DNA from: Acetomicrobium hydrogeniformans ATCC BAA-1850
GTDB taxonomy: Bacteria > Synergistota > Synergistia > Synergistales > Acetomicrobiaceae
Direction: 5' to 3'
Assembly (NCBI RefSeq): GCF_000160455.2
Contig: NZ_ACJX03000001.1
Span: 1,312,001-1,376,000, forward strand
DNA length: 64,000 nucleotides
Made by a program: the position numbers and the translations under genes. Below are positions 28,614 through 38,222 of the stretch, piece by piece. The notes beneath the pieces were generated by a model. That model had not been told where the DNA came from and searched no databases. It saw only the letters and a list, made by a program, of their open reading frames with translations. Positions within the stretch are counted from its first letter, which is position 1. Each line of letters starts with the position of its first letter.

Positions 28614-29057
28614 TTGCAGGTAATTCTTAAGCAGGATGTTGATAAATTGGGGAAAAGGGGAGATCTGATAAAGGTGTCGGATGGATACGCTAGAAACTAT
28701 CTGATACCTCGCGGTTTGGCTGAGGAAGCCACGACCGAAAAAATTAAAAAACTCGAGGAGTTTAAAAGGATAGAAGAAAAAAGGGCAAAAAAACTGGAGG
28801 AAGAAGCTCGAGAAAAGGCTAAAATGCTGCAGGGCAAGCAAGTTATTGTACGTGTCAGTGCAGGCGAAAAGGGGAAACTCTTTGGAAGTGTCACCAATGC
28901 CCACATAAGTGAAGCCATACAGGAGCAATTGGGAGTTGAAGTTGATAAAAAACTTGTTAAGCTGGAAAACCCCATTAAAGAATTGGGAGCCTATCCAGTT
29001 AAAATAAAACTCCATCCCAATGTGGAAATCGACATGACGGTTAAAGTGGAGGCGTGA
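28614..29057 (+). CDS. rplI: 50S ribosomal protein L9
   Basis: A 147-aa bL9: N-terminal globular domain (MQVILKQDVDKLGKRGDLIKV, GYARNYLIPRGLA), a long connecting helix (about residues 41-75) and the C-terminal rRNA-binding domain. The start is TTG 28614 with GGAGGTG about 8 nt upstream. Confidence 0.97.
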   Translation: MQVILKQDVDKLGKRGDLIKVSDGYARNYLIPRGLAEEATTEKIKKLEEFKRIEEKRAKKLEEEAREKAKMLQGKQVIVRVSAGEKGKLFGSVTNAHISEAIQEQLGVEVDKKLVKLENPIKELGAYPVKIKLHPNVEIDMTVKVEA

Positions 29058-29062
29058 GAAGT

Positions 29063-30406
29063 TTGAGTCAGGTGCTCGACAGAGTTATGCCACACAATTT
29101 GGATGCCGAAAGGGCCGTCTTGGGTTCCTGTCTCTTGGATAAAGACGCTGCCCTCTATGTCGTAGAGACGCTGCGCAAAGAAGACTTCTACGACGCGGTC
29201 CATCAACTGGCGTTCGAAGTAATCGCCGACATGATGCAAAAAGACAAAGCTGTCGACCCTCTGACCTTTATGGAGGAAGCTAAAAAGCGAGGCCTTCTCG
29301 AAAGGTTGGGAGGACAACCCTTTGTGGCCTCTCTGATCGATACAGTTCCCACTACGGCAAACGTCGAGTATCACGCTAGGATTGTCCGGGATAAATCGGT
29401 GCATCGTAAGATGATACAAGTGGGAACCTATATAACGAAACTGGGCTATGCCGAAGAGGTAGAAGTGGATGAGGTTTTGGACGAGGCCGAAAGGGCCGTT
29501 TTCGATGTGGCAACCCATGGAAATTTGGTTGTTTTCAAGAGGATAGGAGATATATTAAACGCAACCTTTCGATACCTCGAAGAACAATTTTTAAAGGGCA
29601 AGGTCGTCACAGGAATTCCTTCGGGTTATATAGATTTTGATCGTGTCACCGGAGGTTTTCAGCCGGGATCTTTGACGATTTTGGCAGCCAGGCCTTCGAT
29701 GGGTAAGACTGCTTTGGCTTTAAACATCGCTCAGCACGTGGCTATCGAACAGGAAACGCCTGTTTTGATTTTTAGCCTGGAGATGGGGGCGGAACAGCTT
29801 TTGCAGAGGCTTCTTGCCGCTGAGGCCAGAGTTAACATTCACGATATGCGAACGGGGACATTTCCTCAAGGGGATTGGGATATTCTGTCCGATGCAGCGG
29901 GAAAGTTGGCCACGGCGCCAATTTACATCGATGACAGCTCCTTTTTGTCCACCCTGGACCTAAGGGCAAGAGCAAGAAGATTCAAGGCGCAACACGACAA
30001 TTTGGGCTTGATAATAGTCGATTATCTCCAGTTGATGAGTTTAGCCAGAAGAGTTGAGAACAAACAGCAGGAGGTAGCCGAAATCTCTCGGTCTTTGAAG
30101 GGTGTAGCGAGGGAGTTGAACGTACCCGTTTTAGCCCTTTCGCAACTTTCTCGAGCCGTGGAGCAGAGGCAGGACAAAAAGCCTCAACTTGCCGACTTAA
30201 GAGACAGCGGTGCCATAGAGCAGGATGCGGACTTGGTTGTCTTTCTTTACAGGAAAGGATATTACGAGGCCGACAAAGAGGAAAACAACGTTGCGGAACT
30301 GATAGTGGCTAAACACAGAAATGGCCCCACGGGCACTATACAGCTGCTGTTCATGAAAGAATATACGCGATTTGAGAATTTGGCCTCATGGAGCTTGCCT
30401 AAATGA
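29063..30406 (+). CDS. dnaB: Replicative DNA helicase DnaB
   Basis: Hexameric 5'-3' helicase at the replication fork. The N-terminal collar (PHNLDAERAVLGSCLLD) binds primase, and the C-terminal RecA-like motor has Walker A ARPSMGKTAL and Walker B IIVDYLQLM. TTG 29063 gives the best spacing from GGAGG (29048-29052); GTG 29054, overlapping the rplI stop, is an alternative. Full length at about 447 aa; no intein. Confidence 0.95.
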   Translation: MSQVLDRVMPHNLDAERAVLGSCLLDKDAALYVVETLRKEDFYDAVHQLAFEVIADMMQKDKAVDPLTFMEEAKKRGLLERLGGQPFVASLIDTVPTTANVEYHARIVRDKSVHRKMIQVGTYITKLGYAEEVEVDEVLDEAERAVFDVATHGNLVVFKRIGDILNATFRYLEEQFLKGKVVTGIPSGYIDFDRVTGGFQPGSLTILAARPSMGKTALALNIAQHVAIEQETPVLIFSLEMGAEQLLQRLLAAEARVNIHDMRTGTFPQGDWDILSDAAGKLATAPIYIDDSSFLSTLDLRARARRFKAQHDNLGLIIVDYLQLMSLARRVENKQQEVAEISRSLKGVARELNVPVLALSQLSRAVEQRQDKKPQLADLRDSGAIEQDADLVVFLYRKGYYEADKEENNVAELIVAKHRNGPTGTIQLLFMKEYTRFENLASWSLPK

Positions 30407-30421
30407 TTTGAGGAGGGAAGT

Positions 30422-31426
30422 ATGGGCATGGATGTGGATTTCAGGATTGGCACCTGTTCCTGGGCCGACAAGTCGCTTCTCTCGAGCGGCTGGTATCCGA
30501 AGGGCTGTAAAAAAAGCAAGGACAGACTGAGACATTATTCCTCCTTCTTTGATACCGTGGAGGCCGACTCCTTCTTTTATTCATTGCCTGACCCGGCGGT
30601 CATCTATTCTTGGATGGCCGCGACACCGCTCGATTTCCTCTTTAATGTGAAGGCCTTTGCCCTCTTCACGAATCATGCCCTTTCGGTTAAAAATCTGCCC
30701 CCTTGGTGCAGGGAAAAGTTTGACGACAGATCGAATGAAGGCTTTCAAGCCTCGCGAATTACCCTTTGGGACCTCGACAGAAAGTCGAGAGTACGGCTTT
30801 TCGATCAATTTGTCTTTCTTATATCGATCTTAAAATCTACCAAAAGGTTAGGTTACGTGCTTTTCCAGTTCTCTCCAAAAACTAGATATCACGAGCGGTG
30901 GCTTGCATACATAAAGAGATTGCGCGAACTGCTGCCTTCCTATCCTATAGCTGTCGAAGTGAGACACATCTCGTGGTTTGAAGGGGATGGAAAGGCCAAG
31001 TTTTTGGACCTGCTCGGCGAGGAGAATATGGCTTACGTGGCTGTCGATGAACCCGAGCTTTCCTGGACTGTGCCGAAAGACTGGTATATAACCTCTTCAT
31101 GGGGCAGCGTCATAAGGTTTCACGGGAGGAATGCTTTGGCATGGAAGAAGGGTTCGACGGTTTTGGAAAAATACAGATATAAGTATACAGAGGAAGAGCT
31201 AAGGGGGTGGCTTGATGCTGCTTTGAGCATGAAGCTGCCGGGCAGGGTTTTTATGATGTTTAACAACTGTTACAGGGATTATGCGGTCCAGAATGCCCTT
31301 TGGATGAAAAAAGTGTTGGGATTGACTAAGGATGAAGCGCCGTTGCAAATGAGCCTGCTTGAAGGCTTGGAGGCGCCCTTGGGCAGTGAAAATACAGGAG
31401 GGGATAATGGTGATATTAAAACGTGA
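30422..31426 (+). CDS. DUF72 family protein (YecE-like)
   Basis: A 334-aa TIM-barrel-like protein of the DUF72/YecE family. It shows the family N-terminus IGTCSWADKSLL, an FNVKAFALFT segment, VEVRHISWF and the C-terminal FMMFNNCYRDYAVQNA. The biochemical role of the family is not established. ATG 30422 follows GAGGAGGG. queD starts inside its 3' end. Confidence 0.8.
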   Translation: MGMDVDFRIGTCSWADKSLLSSGWYPKGCKKSKDRLRHYSSFFDTVEADSFFYSLPDPAVIYSWMAATPLDFLFNVKAFALFTNHALSVKNLPPWCREKFDDRSNEGFQASRITLWDLDRKSRVRLFDQFVFLISILKSTKRLGYVLFQFSPKTRYHERWLAYIKRLRELLPSYPIAVEVRHISWFEGDGKAKFLDLLGEENMAYVAVDEPELSWTVPKDWYITSSWGSVIRFHGRNALAWKKGSTVLEKYRYKYTEEELRGWLDAALSMKLPGRVFMMFNNCYRDYAVQNALWMKKVLGLTKDEAPLQMSLLEGLEAPLGSENTGGDNGDIKT

Positions 31427-31805
31427 GTTCAGTTTCGATGCCGCCCATTATTTGCCGGATTATCACGGCAAGTGTGAGAGGTTGCACGGACATACCTATA
31501 AAGCTGCAATTTTTGTCGAGGGATCTCCCGATGAAGAAGGGATGGTTATGGATTTTGTCGAGCTCAAGGGTTTGGTCGAAGAGAGGATTCTGTCGAAACT
31601 GGATCATTCCTGTCTTAACGATGTGATAAAAAGACCCTCGGCGGAATATATAGCTCTCTGGATATGGGGGGAAATGGAACCCCACATTAATGCGGGCAAG
31701 AGGCGGTTGAAATACGTTCAAGTATGGGAAAGTCCGGGAAGCTCAGTGATCATAGATGAAAATGACTTCGAGAATTTTCGCGGTATGCTGGAGGTCGTAT
31801 CATGA
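31407..31805 (+). CDS. queD: 6-carboxy-5,6,7,8-tetrahydropterin synthase QueD
   Basis: PTPS-family enzyme that turns 7,8-dihydroneopterin triphosphate into 6-carboxytetrahydropterin, the first committed step to preQ0 and queuosine. The zinc histidines are in FDAAHYL and LHGHTY, and the catalytic Cys is in CERLHGH (QueD-type spacing). At 132 aa it is typical. ATG 31407 follows AGGAGGGG; a longer in-frame reading from 31359 is not needed. queC/queE are not in the window, but queH is at 62.5 kb. Overlaps the next gene by 4 nt. Confidence 0.88.
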   Translation: MVILKREFSFDAAHYLPDYHGKCERLHGHTYKAAIFVEGSPDEEGMVMDFVELKGLVEERILSKLDHSCLNDVIKRPSAEYIALWIWGEMEPHINAGKRRLKYVQVWESPGSSVIIDENDFENFRGMLEVVS

Positions 31806-32758
31806 GGGTGCTTTTTTCGAATAAAGGTTTCGAGCGCCTCAGGGAGATAATAGAAACTCTCTTCGAAAATCACGAGGTTCGTTACGCCGATATCCTTGAG
31901 GATCCGGATTCCTTGGGGTGGGCCGAAGTGCTAGTGAAGGGAACGGAGCCCTTCACAGCAGAGATGCTAGCCCATGCTCACAATATGAAGATGCTTTGTC
32001 AATGGGGGGTTGGTTTGGAAAGCATAGACATCGAGGCTTGCACTTCTAGGGGAATCTACGTGTGTAACGTCCCTTCCGGCAACACGGGCAATGCCGAAGG
32101 GGTTGCCGAGATTGCCCTTTTGCACATGCTACTTTTGGCAAAAGGATACAACAAGTCACAGGAGAATTTGAGGAAGGGAAAGCTCTTTTCCCCGAGGGGC
32201 TTGACGATATGGAGGAAAAGAGTTTGTATAGTTGGCCTAGGAAATGTAGGAATGACCCTGGCCAAGCGTTTGAGTTCCTTCGATGTCGCTATGGTTGGCG
32301 TTAACAGATCGTGGAAAGATATATTTTCCTCTCTTTTTCTTGAGCGATTTTACACGTTGGATAAGTTGAGCGATGCCGTAAGGGGTTGTCGCTTCGTCGT
32401 AATAACTGTGGCCCTGACTCCTCAGACGAAGGGGTTGATTGGCGAAAAGGTGTTGGGGAGTATGGACGAAAATGCCTTTTTAATAAATGTAGCTCGAGCA
32501 GATGTTGTGGAAAGAAAAGCCTTGGAAAGGGCCTTGATGGAAAAGAGGATTGCGGGATGCGGTTTGGACGTCTTTTGGCAGGAACCTCCGAATCAGGAGG
32601 ACCCTTTGTTAAATATGCCAAATGTCTACGTTACCCCGCACATAGGGGGAACCAATGACGAAGCATTAAAAGGTATACCTGCTTACATAGCTCAAAACGT
32701 GGATAGGCTTTCGAAGGGAGAATTGCCCCTATCTTGCGTGAATATTAAGTCTCACTAG
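31802..32758 (+). CDS. D-2-hydroxyacid dehydrogenase (phosphoglycerate dehydrogenase-like)
   Basis: NAD-dependent oxidoreductase of 318 aa. The Rossmann motif is VGLGNVGMTLAKRL and the catalytic triad is in the usual places: Arg in NVARADVV, Glu in the DVFWQEPP segment, and His in TPHIGG. It lacks the C-terminal ACT domain of long SerA proteins. It could be a 3-phosphoglycerate dehydrogenase or a related hydroxyacid dehydrogenase; the genome context does not decide this. It starts by a 4-nt overlap with queD. Confidence 0.75.
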   Translation: MRVLFSNKGFERLREIIETLFENHEVRYADILEDPDSLGWAEVLVKGTEPFTAEMLAHAHNMKMLCQWGVGLESIDIEACTSRGIYVCNVPSGNTGNAEGVAEIALLHMLLLAKGYNKSQENLRKGKLFSPRGLTIWRKRVCIVGLGNVGMTLAKRLSSFDVAMVGVNRSWKDIFSSLFLERFYTLDKLSDAVRGCRFVVITVALTPQTKGLIGEKVLGSMDENAFLINVARADVVERKALERALMEKRIAGCGLDVFWQEPPNQEDPLLNMPNVYVTPHIGGTNDEALKGIPAYIAQNVDRLSKGELPLSCVNIKSH

Positions 32759-32791
32759 AACATCATTCGATAATCTCCTGGAGGTGTTTTT

Positions 32792-33463
32792 ATGAAAGTC
32801 AGAGCTCTTTTGTTCGATTTCGACATGACATTGGTCGATACTAGCCATGTCATCGCCTACGCCATGAATTATTTTGCCAGGATAATGGGATTGAGAGCTG
32901 TAAGTTACGAAGAGGTGTTGTCTACGATAGGAATTCCCATGGAAAAGTCTTTGCGCTGTTTGTGGAATGAATTCAGGCCAGAGTGGCTCGATATTTATTC
33001 AAAGGAATGCAGACCTCTGGAATATGAACGAATGAAGCTTTTCCCGGGAACCGAAGAAGTCTTGCAGGCCCTAAGGAATAGAGGTTTAATGTTGGCCATT
33101 ACGTCGAACAGGAGAAAGGCCAAAAGGGCTGTCAGGCATTTGGGCATTGATAAATATTTCGATATCGTTTTAGGGTTGGAAGATGTAGATAGAGCTAAAC
33201 CTGATCCTTACATTTTGTTCAAGGCTGTAGAAAGTCTTGGTGTCGATAAAGATGAAGCGATATACGTTGGGGATACGGTGATCGATATGGAAACGGCAAA
33301 TAATGCCGATATCATGGGGATTGGACTTGCAACGGGGCCAAACTCGGCTGAGGATTTGAAGAAAGCAGGGGCCCTAATGGTCTTATCCGACATAAGGGAG
33401 ATTTCAAATATACTGACCTGTGACGGCTTCTTGATCGTAGATGAAGCAAAGGTGGGCAATTAG
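32792..33463 (+). CDS. HAD-superfamily phosphatase (PpaX/phosphoglycolate phosphatase-like)
   Basis: A 223-aa HAD hydrolase with motif I FDFDMTLVDT, motif II TSNRRK, motif III lysine in DRAKPDPY and motif IV GDTVIDMETA. A helical cap sits between motifs I and II. Pyrophosphate (PpaX) or phosphoglycolate are possible substrates. ATG 32792 follows GGAGGTG. Confidence 0.8.
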   Translation: MKVRALLFDFDMTLVDTSHVIAYAMNYFARIMGLRAVSYEEVLSTIGIPMEKSLRCLWNEFRPEWLDIYSKECRPLEYERMKLFPGTEEVLQALRNRGLMLAITSNRRKAKRAVRHLGIDKYFDIVLGLEDVDRAKPDPYILFKAVESLGVDKDEAIYVGDTVIDMETANNADIMGIGLATGPNSAEDLKKAGALMVLSDIREISNILTCDGFLIVDEAKVGN

Positions 33464-33496
33464 TTTAAAGTTTTTTTAGGGAAGGGTGATTTAGAC

Positions 33497-35719
33497 ATGT
33501 CCAGCGGAGCGCGTATAAAACCTTCTTTTTCTGAAAATGCGACTAAAGTATTAGAGCGTAGATATTTATTGAAAGACGAGAAAGGAAATCTCATAGAGAC
33601 GCCGGAGGATATGCTATGGCGCGTAGCGAGCGCTATAGCAAAGGCAGAAAAAGCATTTGGCGATGAGGAGTCGGAGGAGGAGTGGGCCAATAAATTTTAT
33701 GAAATGATGGCCAGTCTGGATTTTTTGCCCAATTCTCCAACGCTTATGAATGCAGGGACGCCCACTGCACAGCTGTCGGCCTGCTTTGTCCTTCCCGTGG
33801 GAGACAGTATGGATGAAATATTTGATGCCCTCAAGTATACTGCCCTCGTCCATAAATCAGGGGGAGGGACGGGCTTTAATTTTTCGTCTCTTCGTCCCTA
33901 TGGTGATATCGTAAAGAGCACCAAGGGAGTCGCCTCTGGCCCGGTATCCTTTATGGAGCTTTTTGACCATACTACCGATGTGGTAAAGCAAGGAGGGATG
34001 AGGCGGGGCGCCAATATGGGGATCTTAAACGCCGATCATCCCGACGTCATAAAATTCGTCAAGGCAAAGATCGAAGAGGGGAAGTTGAAGAACTTCAATA
34101 TTTCGGTGGGAACCACGCAAAAATTCATGAAAGCCGTATTAAATGATGAGGAGTGGGAGCTGGTAAACCCGCGGACTGGAGAAGTTGTCGATAAAGTTGG
34201 GGCACGAAATCTCTTTGATTTGCTCTGCGAGATGGCCTGGAAGACAGGCGACCCCGGGATAATATTTTTGGACAAAATTGAAGCTTCAAACCTTACTCCC
34301 AATTTGGGAAGCATTACTGCCACAAATCCCTGCGGCGAACAGCCCCTTTTGCCCTTTGAATCATGCAACTTGGGAAGCATTAACTTGTCTAATATGGTTC
34401 TACCTAAGGGGGAAATCGACTGGAGCAAACTGGAAAGAACGGTGCGCATTGCCGTACGTTTTCTCGATGACGTGATAGAGGTCAACCAGTTTCCCATAAA
34501 AGAGATTGCCGATATGACCATGTCGACGAGAAAAATCGGATTAGGAGTTATGGGCTGGGCTGACGTCCTGTTGAAGTTGCGCATTCCCTACGATAGCGAT
34601 GAGGCGTTAAACCTTGCCCGTAAAGTTATGTCTTTCATCGCAAAGATCGGGCACGAAGAGAGCGCACGCTTAGCTGAAACTAGAGGACCTTTTCCGGCCT
34701 GGAAGGGGAGCAGATGGGAAGAAAAAGGGATGTTAATGAGAAATGCTACGGTGACAACCATTGCTCCTACGGGGACCATATCCCTCGTGGCTGAGGTATC
34801 GAGCGGTGTAGAGCCCGTCTTTGCGCTTGCCTACAGGCGTAAGGCCTTTGAGGGCGAAGCTAATCTGACTTACGTAAATGAAATTTTGCTGGATGCCCTT
34901 AGAGAGGAAAGACTTTATTCGGAAGCTCTGATCGAACTGATTTTGGAAAGAGGATCTTTAAAGGAACTCGATCTTCCCGACAGCTTAAAGAAAGTTTTTG
35001 TTACTGCCCACGATATTTCTCCTGAATGGCACGTGAGGATGCAGGCGGCATTTCAGGAATACACTGATAACGCCGTTAGCAAGACCATTAACATGCCCCA
35101 CGAGGCTTCCGTAGATGATGTCAAGAAGGCATATTTGTTGGCCTATGAGCTGGGATGCAAGGGGATAACGATATTCAGGGACAGATGCAAAGAAGACCAG
35201 GTGCTTTACATAGGCACCGGCGAAGTGCCATCCTCCGAGGTGAAAGAGGAGCCGAAGGGTTTGGCGGGCAAAGGTTACGTAAAACCAAGGAGGCGACCGC
35301 CCCTTCTTTCGGGCAGGACGGTAAAGATAGGTACAAGTTACGGGAATCTTTATCTTACTTTGAACTTTATAGATGGACAGCCCTTTGAAGTTTTCGCCAC
35401 TTTGGGAAAGTCGGGCAAGGACACTCAGGCCCACACTGAAGCTTTGGGGAGACTGATATCTCTTGCGCTTAGGAGCGATATACCCATAGACGAGATCATA
35501 AAACAACTCAAGGGTATTGGGGGAAGCAGCCCCTTTCTCGAAGGAGATGCCCTAATTTTGAGTTTGCCCGACGCAATCGCGAGAGGATTGGAGATGGCCC
35601 TCGGTAAGGCCGTCGAAGTAAACGAGGGAGGGGATATGTGTCCCGTATGCGGGGCTCCTTTAATTCATGCCGAAGGGTGCGAGCGCTGCACCGGTTGTGA
35701 TTATAGCAGGTGTTCTTAA
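33497..35719 (+). CDS. nrdJ: Adenosylcobalamin-dependent (class II) ribonucleotide reductase
   Basis: Reduces ribonucleotides with a 5'-deoxyadenosyl radical from coenzyme B12, independent of oxygen. At 740 aa it is full length. Features: LSACFVLPVGDS (redox Cys), the active-site loop NPCGEQPLLPFESCNLGSINL split by its catalytic Cys, the finger region, TIAPTGTISL, a C-terminal TSCPD-like domain (KIGTSYGNLYLTL) and a terminal Cys-rich tail (CPVCGAPL...CERCTGCDYSRC) for reductant access. No NrdR box is visible directly upstream, unlike nrdD. ATG 33497 is preceded by AGGGAAGGGTG. Confidence 0.95.
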   Translation: MSSGARIKPSFSENATKVLERRYLLKDEKGNLIETPEDMLWRVASAIAKAEKAFGDEESEEEWANKFYEMMASLDFLPNSPTLMNAGTPTAQLSACFVLPVGDSMDEIFDALKYTALVHKSGGGTGFNFSSLRPYGDIVKSTKGVASGPVSFMELFDHTTDVVKQGGMRRGANMGILNADHPDVIKFVKAKIEEGKLKNFNISVGTTQKFMKAVLNDEEWELVNPRTGEVVDKVGARNLFDLLCEMAWKTGDPGIIFLDKIEASNLTPNLGSITATNPCGEQPLLPFESCNLGSINLSNMVLPKGEIDWSKLERTVRIAVRFLDDVIEVNQFPIKEIADMTMSTRKIGLGVMGWADVLLKLRIPYDSDEALNLARKVMSFIAKIGHEESARLAETRGPFPAWKGSRWEEKGMLMRNATVTTIAPTGTISLVAEVSSGVEPVFALAYRRKAFEGEANLTYVNEILLDALREERLYSEALIELILERGSLKELDLPDSLKKVFVTAHDISPEWHVRMQAAFQEYTDNAVSKTINMPHEASVDDVKKAYLLAYELGCKGITIFRDRCKEDQVLYIGTGEVPSSEVKEEPKGLAGKGYVKPRRRPPLLSGRTVKIGTSYGNLYLTLNFIDGQPFEVFATLGKSGKDTQAHTEALGRLISLALRSDIPIDEIIKQLKGIGGSSPFLEGDALILSLPDAIARGLEMALGKAVEVNEGGDMCPVCGAPLIHAEGCERCTGCDYSRCS

Positions 35720-35731
35720 GAGCATGTCGAG

Positions 35732-36658
35732 ATGAAAGAGGGCAAAAGCGCTAGTCAAACCGTATATGCGATATGGTGCGTAATTTTAGTCTCATTGGCC
35801 GCGACATTCTTTTTGGCCTGGCAAAATCACCATTACTATACGCACCCCAGTGTAGTGGCGGCGCAATCTGCCCTGTATATAGACGAATATCCCGTAGAAG
35901 GATGGTTGTTGTGGCAAGAAGAGGTGATCTCTGCTCCTTTGGATGGGACTCTAAAGTTCGTAAACGGAGGCAAGGTGGCAAGAGTCGCCAAAGGCGAAGC
36001 GATCGCAGTCGTTCAGGGCAGGGATCGGAGGGTAATTTGGGCGCCTGAGGCCGGATACTTCGTTCCGGCGCTGGACGGACAGGAGGGTAAGTGGAGTTTT
36101 GGTCGCCTATGGCTGGATTACGACGATTTGCCAAAAGAAGTAAGGGCAAAGCCTGTGCCGCAAGGGGTTGAGGTAAAAAAAGGCTCGCCAATCGGAAAGA
36201 TCATACCATTGCCGCAGTCTTTGCGTTGCGTTTTTTACACATACCTGACTCCCAAAATTAAAGAAAATTTGGAGAGAAACTTTCTGTGGATCAGGTTTGA
36301 TGAGCGGGATATACCCCTTAAAGTGGAGGTATTGGCTAAAGAAATTATTGGACTTAAAGCCAGGGTCAACATTTCCCTCATGCCCTATTTCCCAGCCCAT
36401 TTGACCGTAGATCGCAAGCTCAGATTTATGATCTACGAGGGAAGAAGACAGGGAGTATTGGTGCCGGAGGAAAGCGTAATTTTCAAAGAGGGCAAACAGG
36501 GGGTATACGTTGTCTCCAAGGGTATGGTTGTTTTCAGAGAAATAAGCGGAGTGCCCACGGAGGATAAAATGTATTTCGTCGATGATGGATTATTGCCAGG
36601 GGAAATAGTCGTCTTGAAGGGCGATAAAGCCAGAGAGGGGAGGGTATTCCTTTGGTGA
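35732..36658 (+). CDS. HlyD-like membrane-anchored protein
   Basis: A 308-aa protein with one N-terminal transmembrane helix (about residues 10-29) and an extracytoplasmic region of short beta segments resembling the lipoyl/beta-barrel parts of HlyD-type adaptors (APLDGTLKFVNGGKVARVAKGE, IWAPEAGYFVPAL, LVPEESVIF). Related genes stand directly upstream of yggS-sepF in several anaerobes. No cognate efflux pump is adjacent, so a cell-envelope or division role is only inferred from the neighbours. Confidence 0.65.
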   Translation: MKEGKSASQTVYAIWCVILVSLAATFFLAWQNHHYYTHPSVVAAQSALYIDEYPVEGWLLWQEEVISAPLDGTLKFVNGGKVARVAKGEAIAVVQGRDRRVIWAPEAGYFVPALDGQEGKWSFGRLWLDYDDLPKEVRAKPVPQGVEVKKGSPIGKIIPLPQSLRCVFYTYLTPKIKENLERNFLWIRFDERDIPLKVEVLAKEIIGLKARVNISLMPYFPAHLTVDRKLRFMIYEGRRQGVLVPEESVIFKEGKQGVYVVSKGMVVFREISGVPTEDKMYFVDDGLLPGEIVVLKGDKAREGRVFLW

Positions 36659-37359
36659 ATTTATCGGACATACAAAAAAATCTCGAATCGGTAAAAGAAC
36701 GAATCGCTAAAACAGCCGAAAGCGTCGGCAGGATGCCCGATCAAATTAAATTGATAGCAGTCACGAAAAATCAGCCCCTGGAAGCTATGTTACAAGCTTC
36801 TAGGAGCGGCCTGATAGATGGCATCGGGGAGAACAGGGTTCAGGAGGCGAAGGACAAGAAGGAGCGCTGGCCATCGGATTTGAAGCTACCCTGGCATATG
36901 ATAGGACACTTGCAACGCAATAAAGCTAAACTGGCAATTCAATTATTTGATATAATACAAAGCATCGATAACATGGATCTTGCGGCAGTTTTAGAAAAAA
37001 GGCTGGCTGCACTGAAAAAGAACATGGAAGTACTTATAGAGGTCAACATATCGGGGGAAATTTCGAAATACGGCGTCGATCCCAAAGATGTTTCCTCTAT
37101 GGCAGAATATATTTTAAGAAATTGCCCCAGTTTAAAACTGGTGGGTCTAATGGGCATAGGACCTTTGGTCAAAGACAGAGAAAAAATAATATCATCCTTT
37201 GTCCTGCTTCGTCGTCTTAAAGAAAAAACGGAGAAAGATATCGGCCTTCAATTGCACGAATTATCTATGGGCATGAGCGACGATTTCGAGCTTGCCATAA
37301 AGGAGGGGAGCACTATGGTACGCATAGGACGTGCCATATTCGGCCCCAGAGTGGACTAA
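36655..37359 (+). CDS. PLP homeostasis protein, YggS/PLPBP family
   Basis: A 234-aa single-domain PLP-binding protein without known catalysis that buffers PLP and affects amino acid pools. The PLP lysine is in LIAVTKNQP (about residue 37), and the C-terminal phosphate site is LSMGMSDDFELAI...STMVRIGRAIFG. GTG 36655 overlaps the previous stop by 4 nt; TTG 36652 is an alternative start. It lies in the yggS-sepF-divIVA order typical of Gram-positive-like division clusters. Confidence 0.92.
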   Translation: MNLSDIQKNLESVKERIAKTAESVGRMPDQIKLIAVTKNQPLEAMLQASRSGLIDGIGENRVQEAKDKKERWPSDLKLPWHMIGHLQRNKAKLAIQLFDIIQSIDNMDLAAVLEKRLAALKKNMEVLIEVNISGEISKYGVDPKDVSSMAEYILRNCPSLKLVGLMGIGPLVKDREKIISSFVLLRRLKEKTEKDIGLQLHELSMGMSDDFELAIKEGSTMVRIGRAIFGPRVD

Positions 37360-37384
37360 TAAATCTTTACTGGAGGAGAGGGGA

Positions 37385-37765
37385 ATGCTCGAAAGATTTC
37401 TTGCTTTGTTGGGCATTTCGGAGCAAAAGGACGAAGATCTCTTAGAAGAGGAGTCGGAGGAAGAGAGCAGGGCTTCGGGCTCGCAATATGGCGAGGTAAC
37501 CTTAATATACTGCAAAGGGTCAAAATGCGTCGAACGTAGGGAAGATTTGGCCGAAGCCCTTCATGGCGGTAAGATAGTAGTGATCGACTTGAAGGGGGTC
37601 GAGAAGGCAGAAGGACAAAGCGCTCTGGATTTCATTTGCGGTGTGGCATACGCCATGAGGGGTGTGGTTATGAGGATCGCTCCTGCGGTTTTTTTGGCCA
37701 CTCCAAAACGAAACCTTGTCGATCTGTGGGAGGAGGAAAGGGTAGAGGCCAAAGATCATGAATGA
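37385..37765 (+). CDS. sepF: Cell division protein SepF
   Basis: A 126-aa cytoplasmic protein that tethers FtsZ to the membrane. An amphipathic N-terminal helix (MLERFLALLGI) is followed by an acidic linker and the SepF core (EVTLIYCKG..., ALDFICGVAYAMRGVVMRIAPAVFLATP). ATG 37385 is preceded by GGAGGAGAGG. It overlaps divIVA by 8 nt. Confidence 0.88.
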   Translation: MLERFLALLGISEQKDEDLLEEESEEESRASGSQYGEVTLIYCKGSKCVERREDLAEALHGGKIVVIDLKGVEKAEGQSALDFICGVAYAMRGVVMRIAPAVFLATPKRNLVDLWEEERVEAKDHE

Positions 37766-38222
37766 AGTTTTATCCGCTCTTGACGTCATTAACAAGGATT
37801 TCAAAAGATCTCTGCGCGGTTATGACCCTGCAGAGGTCGATGACTTTCTGGATCTGGTCGCCGAGAGCCTTCACTTTTACGCGGAAAAGTGCCATGAACA
37901 GGAGCGCAGGATCGGACAGCTAGAGAGGCAGTTGGAGGACTACAGAAATTTAAGGGATTCTCTCCAAGAGGCGTTGCTCATGGCCCAACAAAGCGCCGAC
38001 GATAAAGTTGAGGCAGCGAAAAGGGAGGCCGAAGCTATAGTCTCTGAGGCCAGGGCCAAGTCCGAAAAGATGCTTGAGGAGACGAGCCAGCTTTTAAATC
38101 AATATAAAATGGAGATCGAAAGGATGAAGAAGCTCAAGGTGGCCTTTGTGGCTGAGTTTAAGTCTATAATAAATAAATATGCTGAGATGATAGAGGCTGA
38201 AATGTCAGATGTCGAAGGTTAG
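37758..38222 (+). CDS. DivIVA domain protein
   Basis: A 154-aa coiled-coil protein with the N-terminal membrane-curvature domain (DVINKDFKRSLRGYDPAEVDDFLDLV, with FKRSLRGYD in the conserved turn) and a long coiled coil over about residues 30-150. It marks poles or septa and recruits division or wall proteins. It overlaps recG by 14 nt. Confidence 0.88.
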   Translation: MNEVLSALDVINKDFKRSLRGYDPAEVDDFLDLVAESLHFYAEKCHEQERRIGQLERQLEDYRNLRDSLQEALLMAQQSADDKVEAAKREAEAIVSEARAKSEKMLEETSQLLNQYKMEIERMKKLKVAFVAEFKSIINKYAEMIEAEMSDVEG

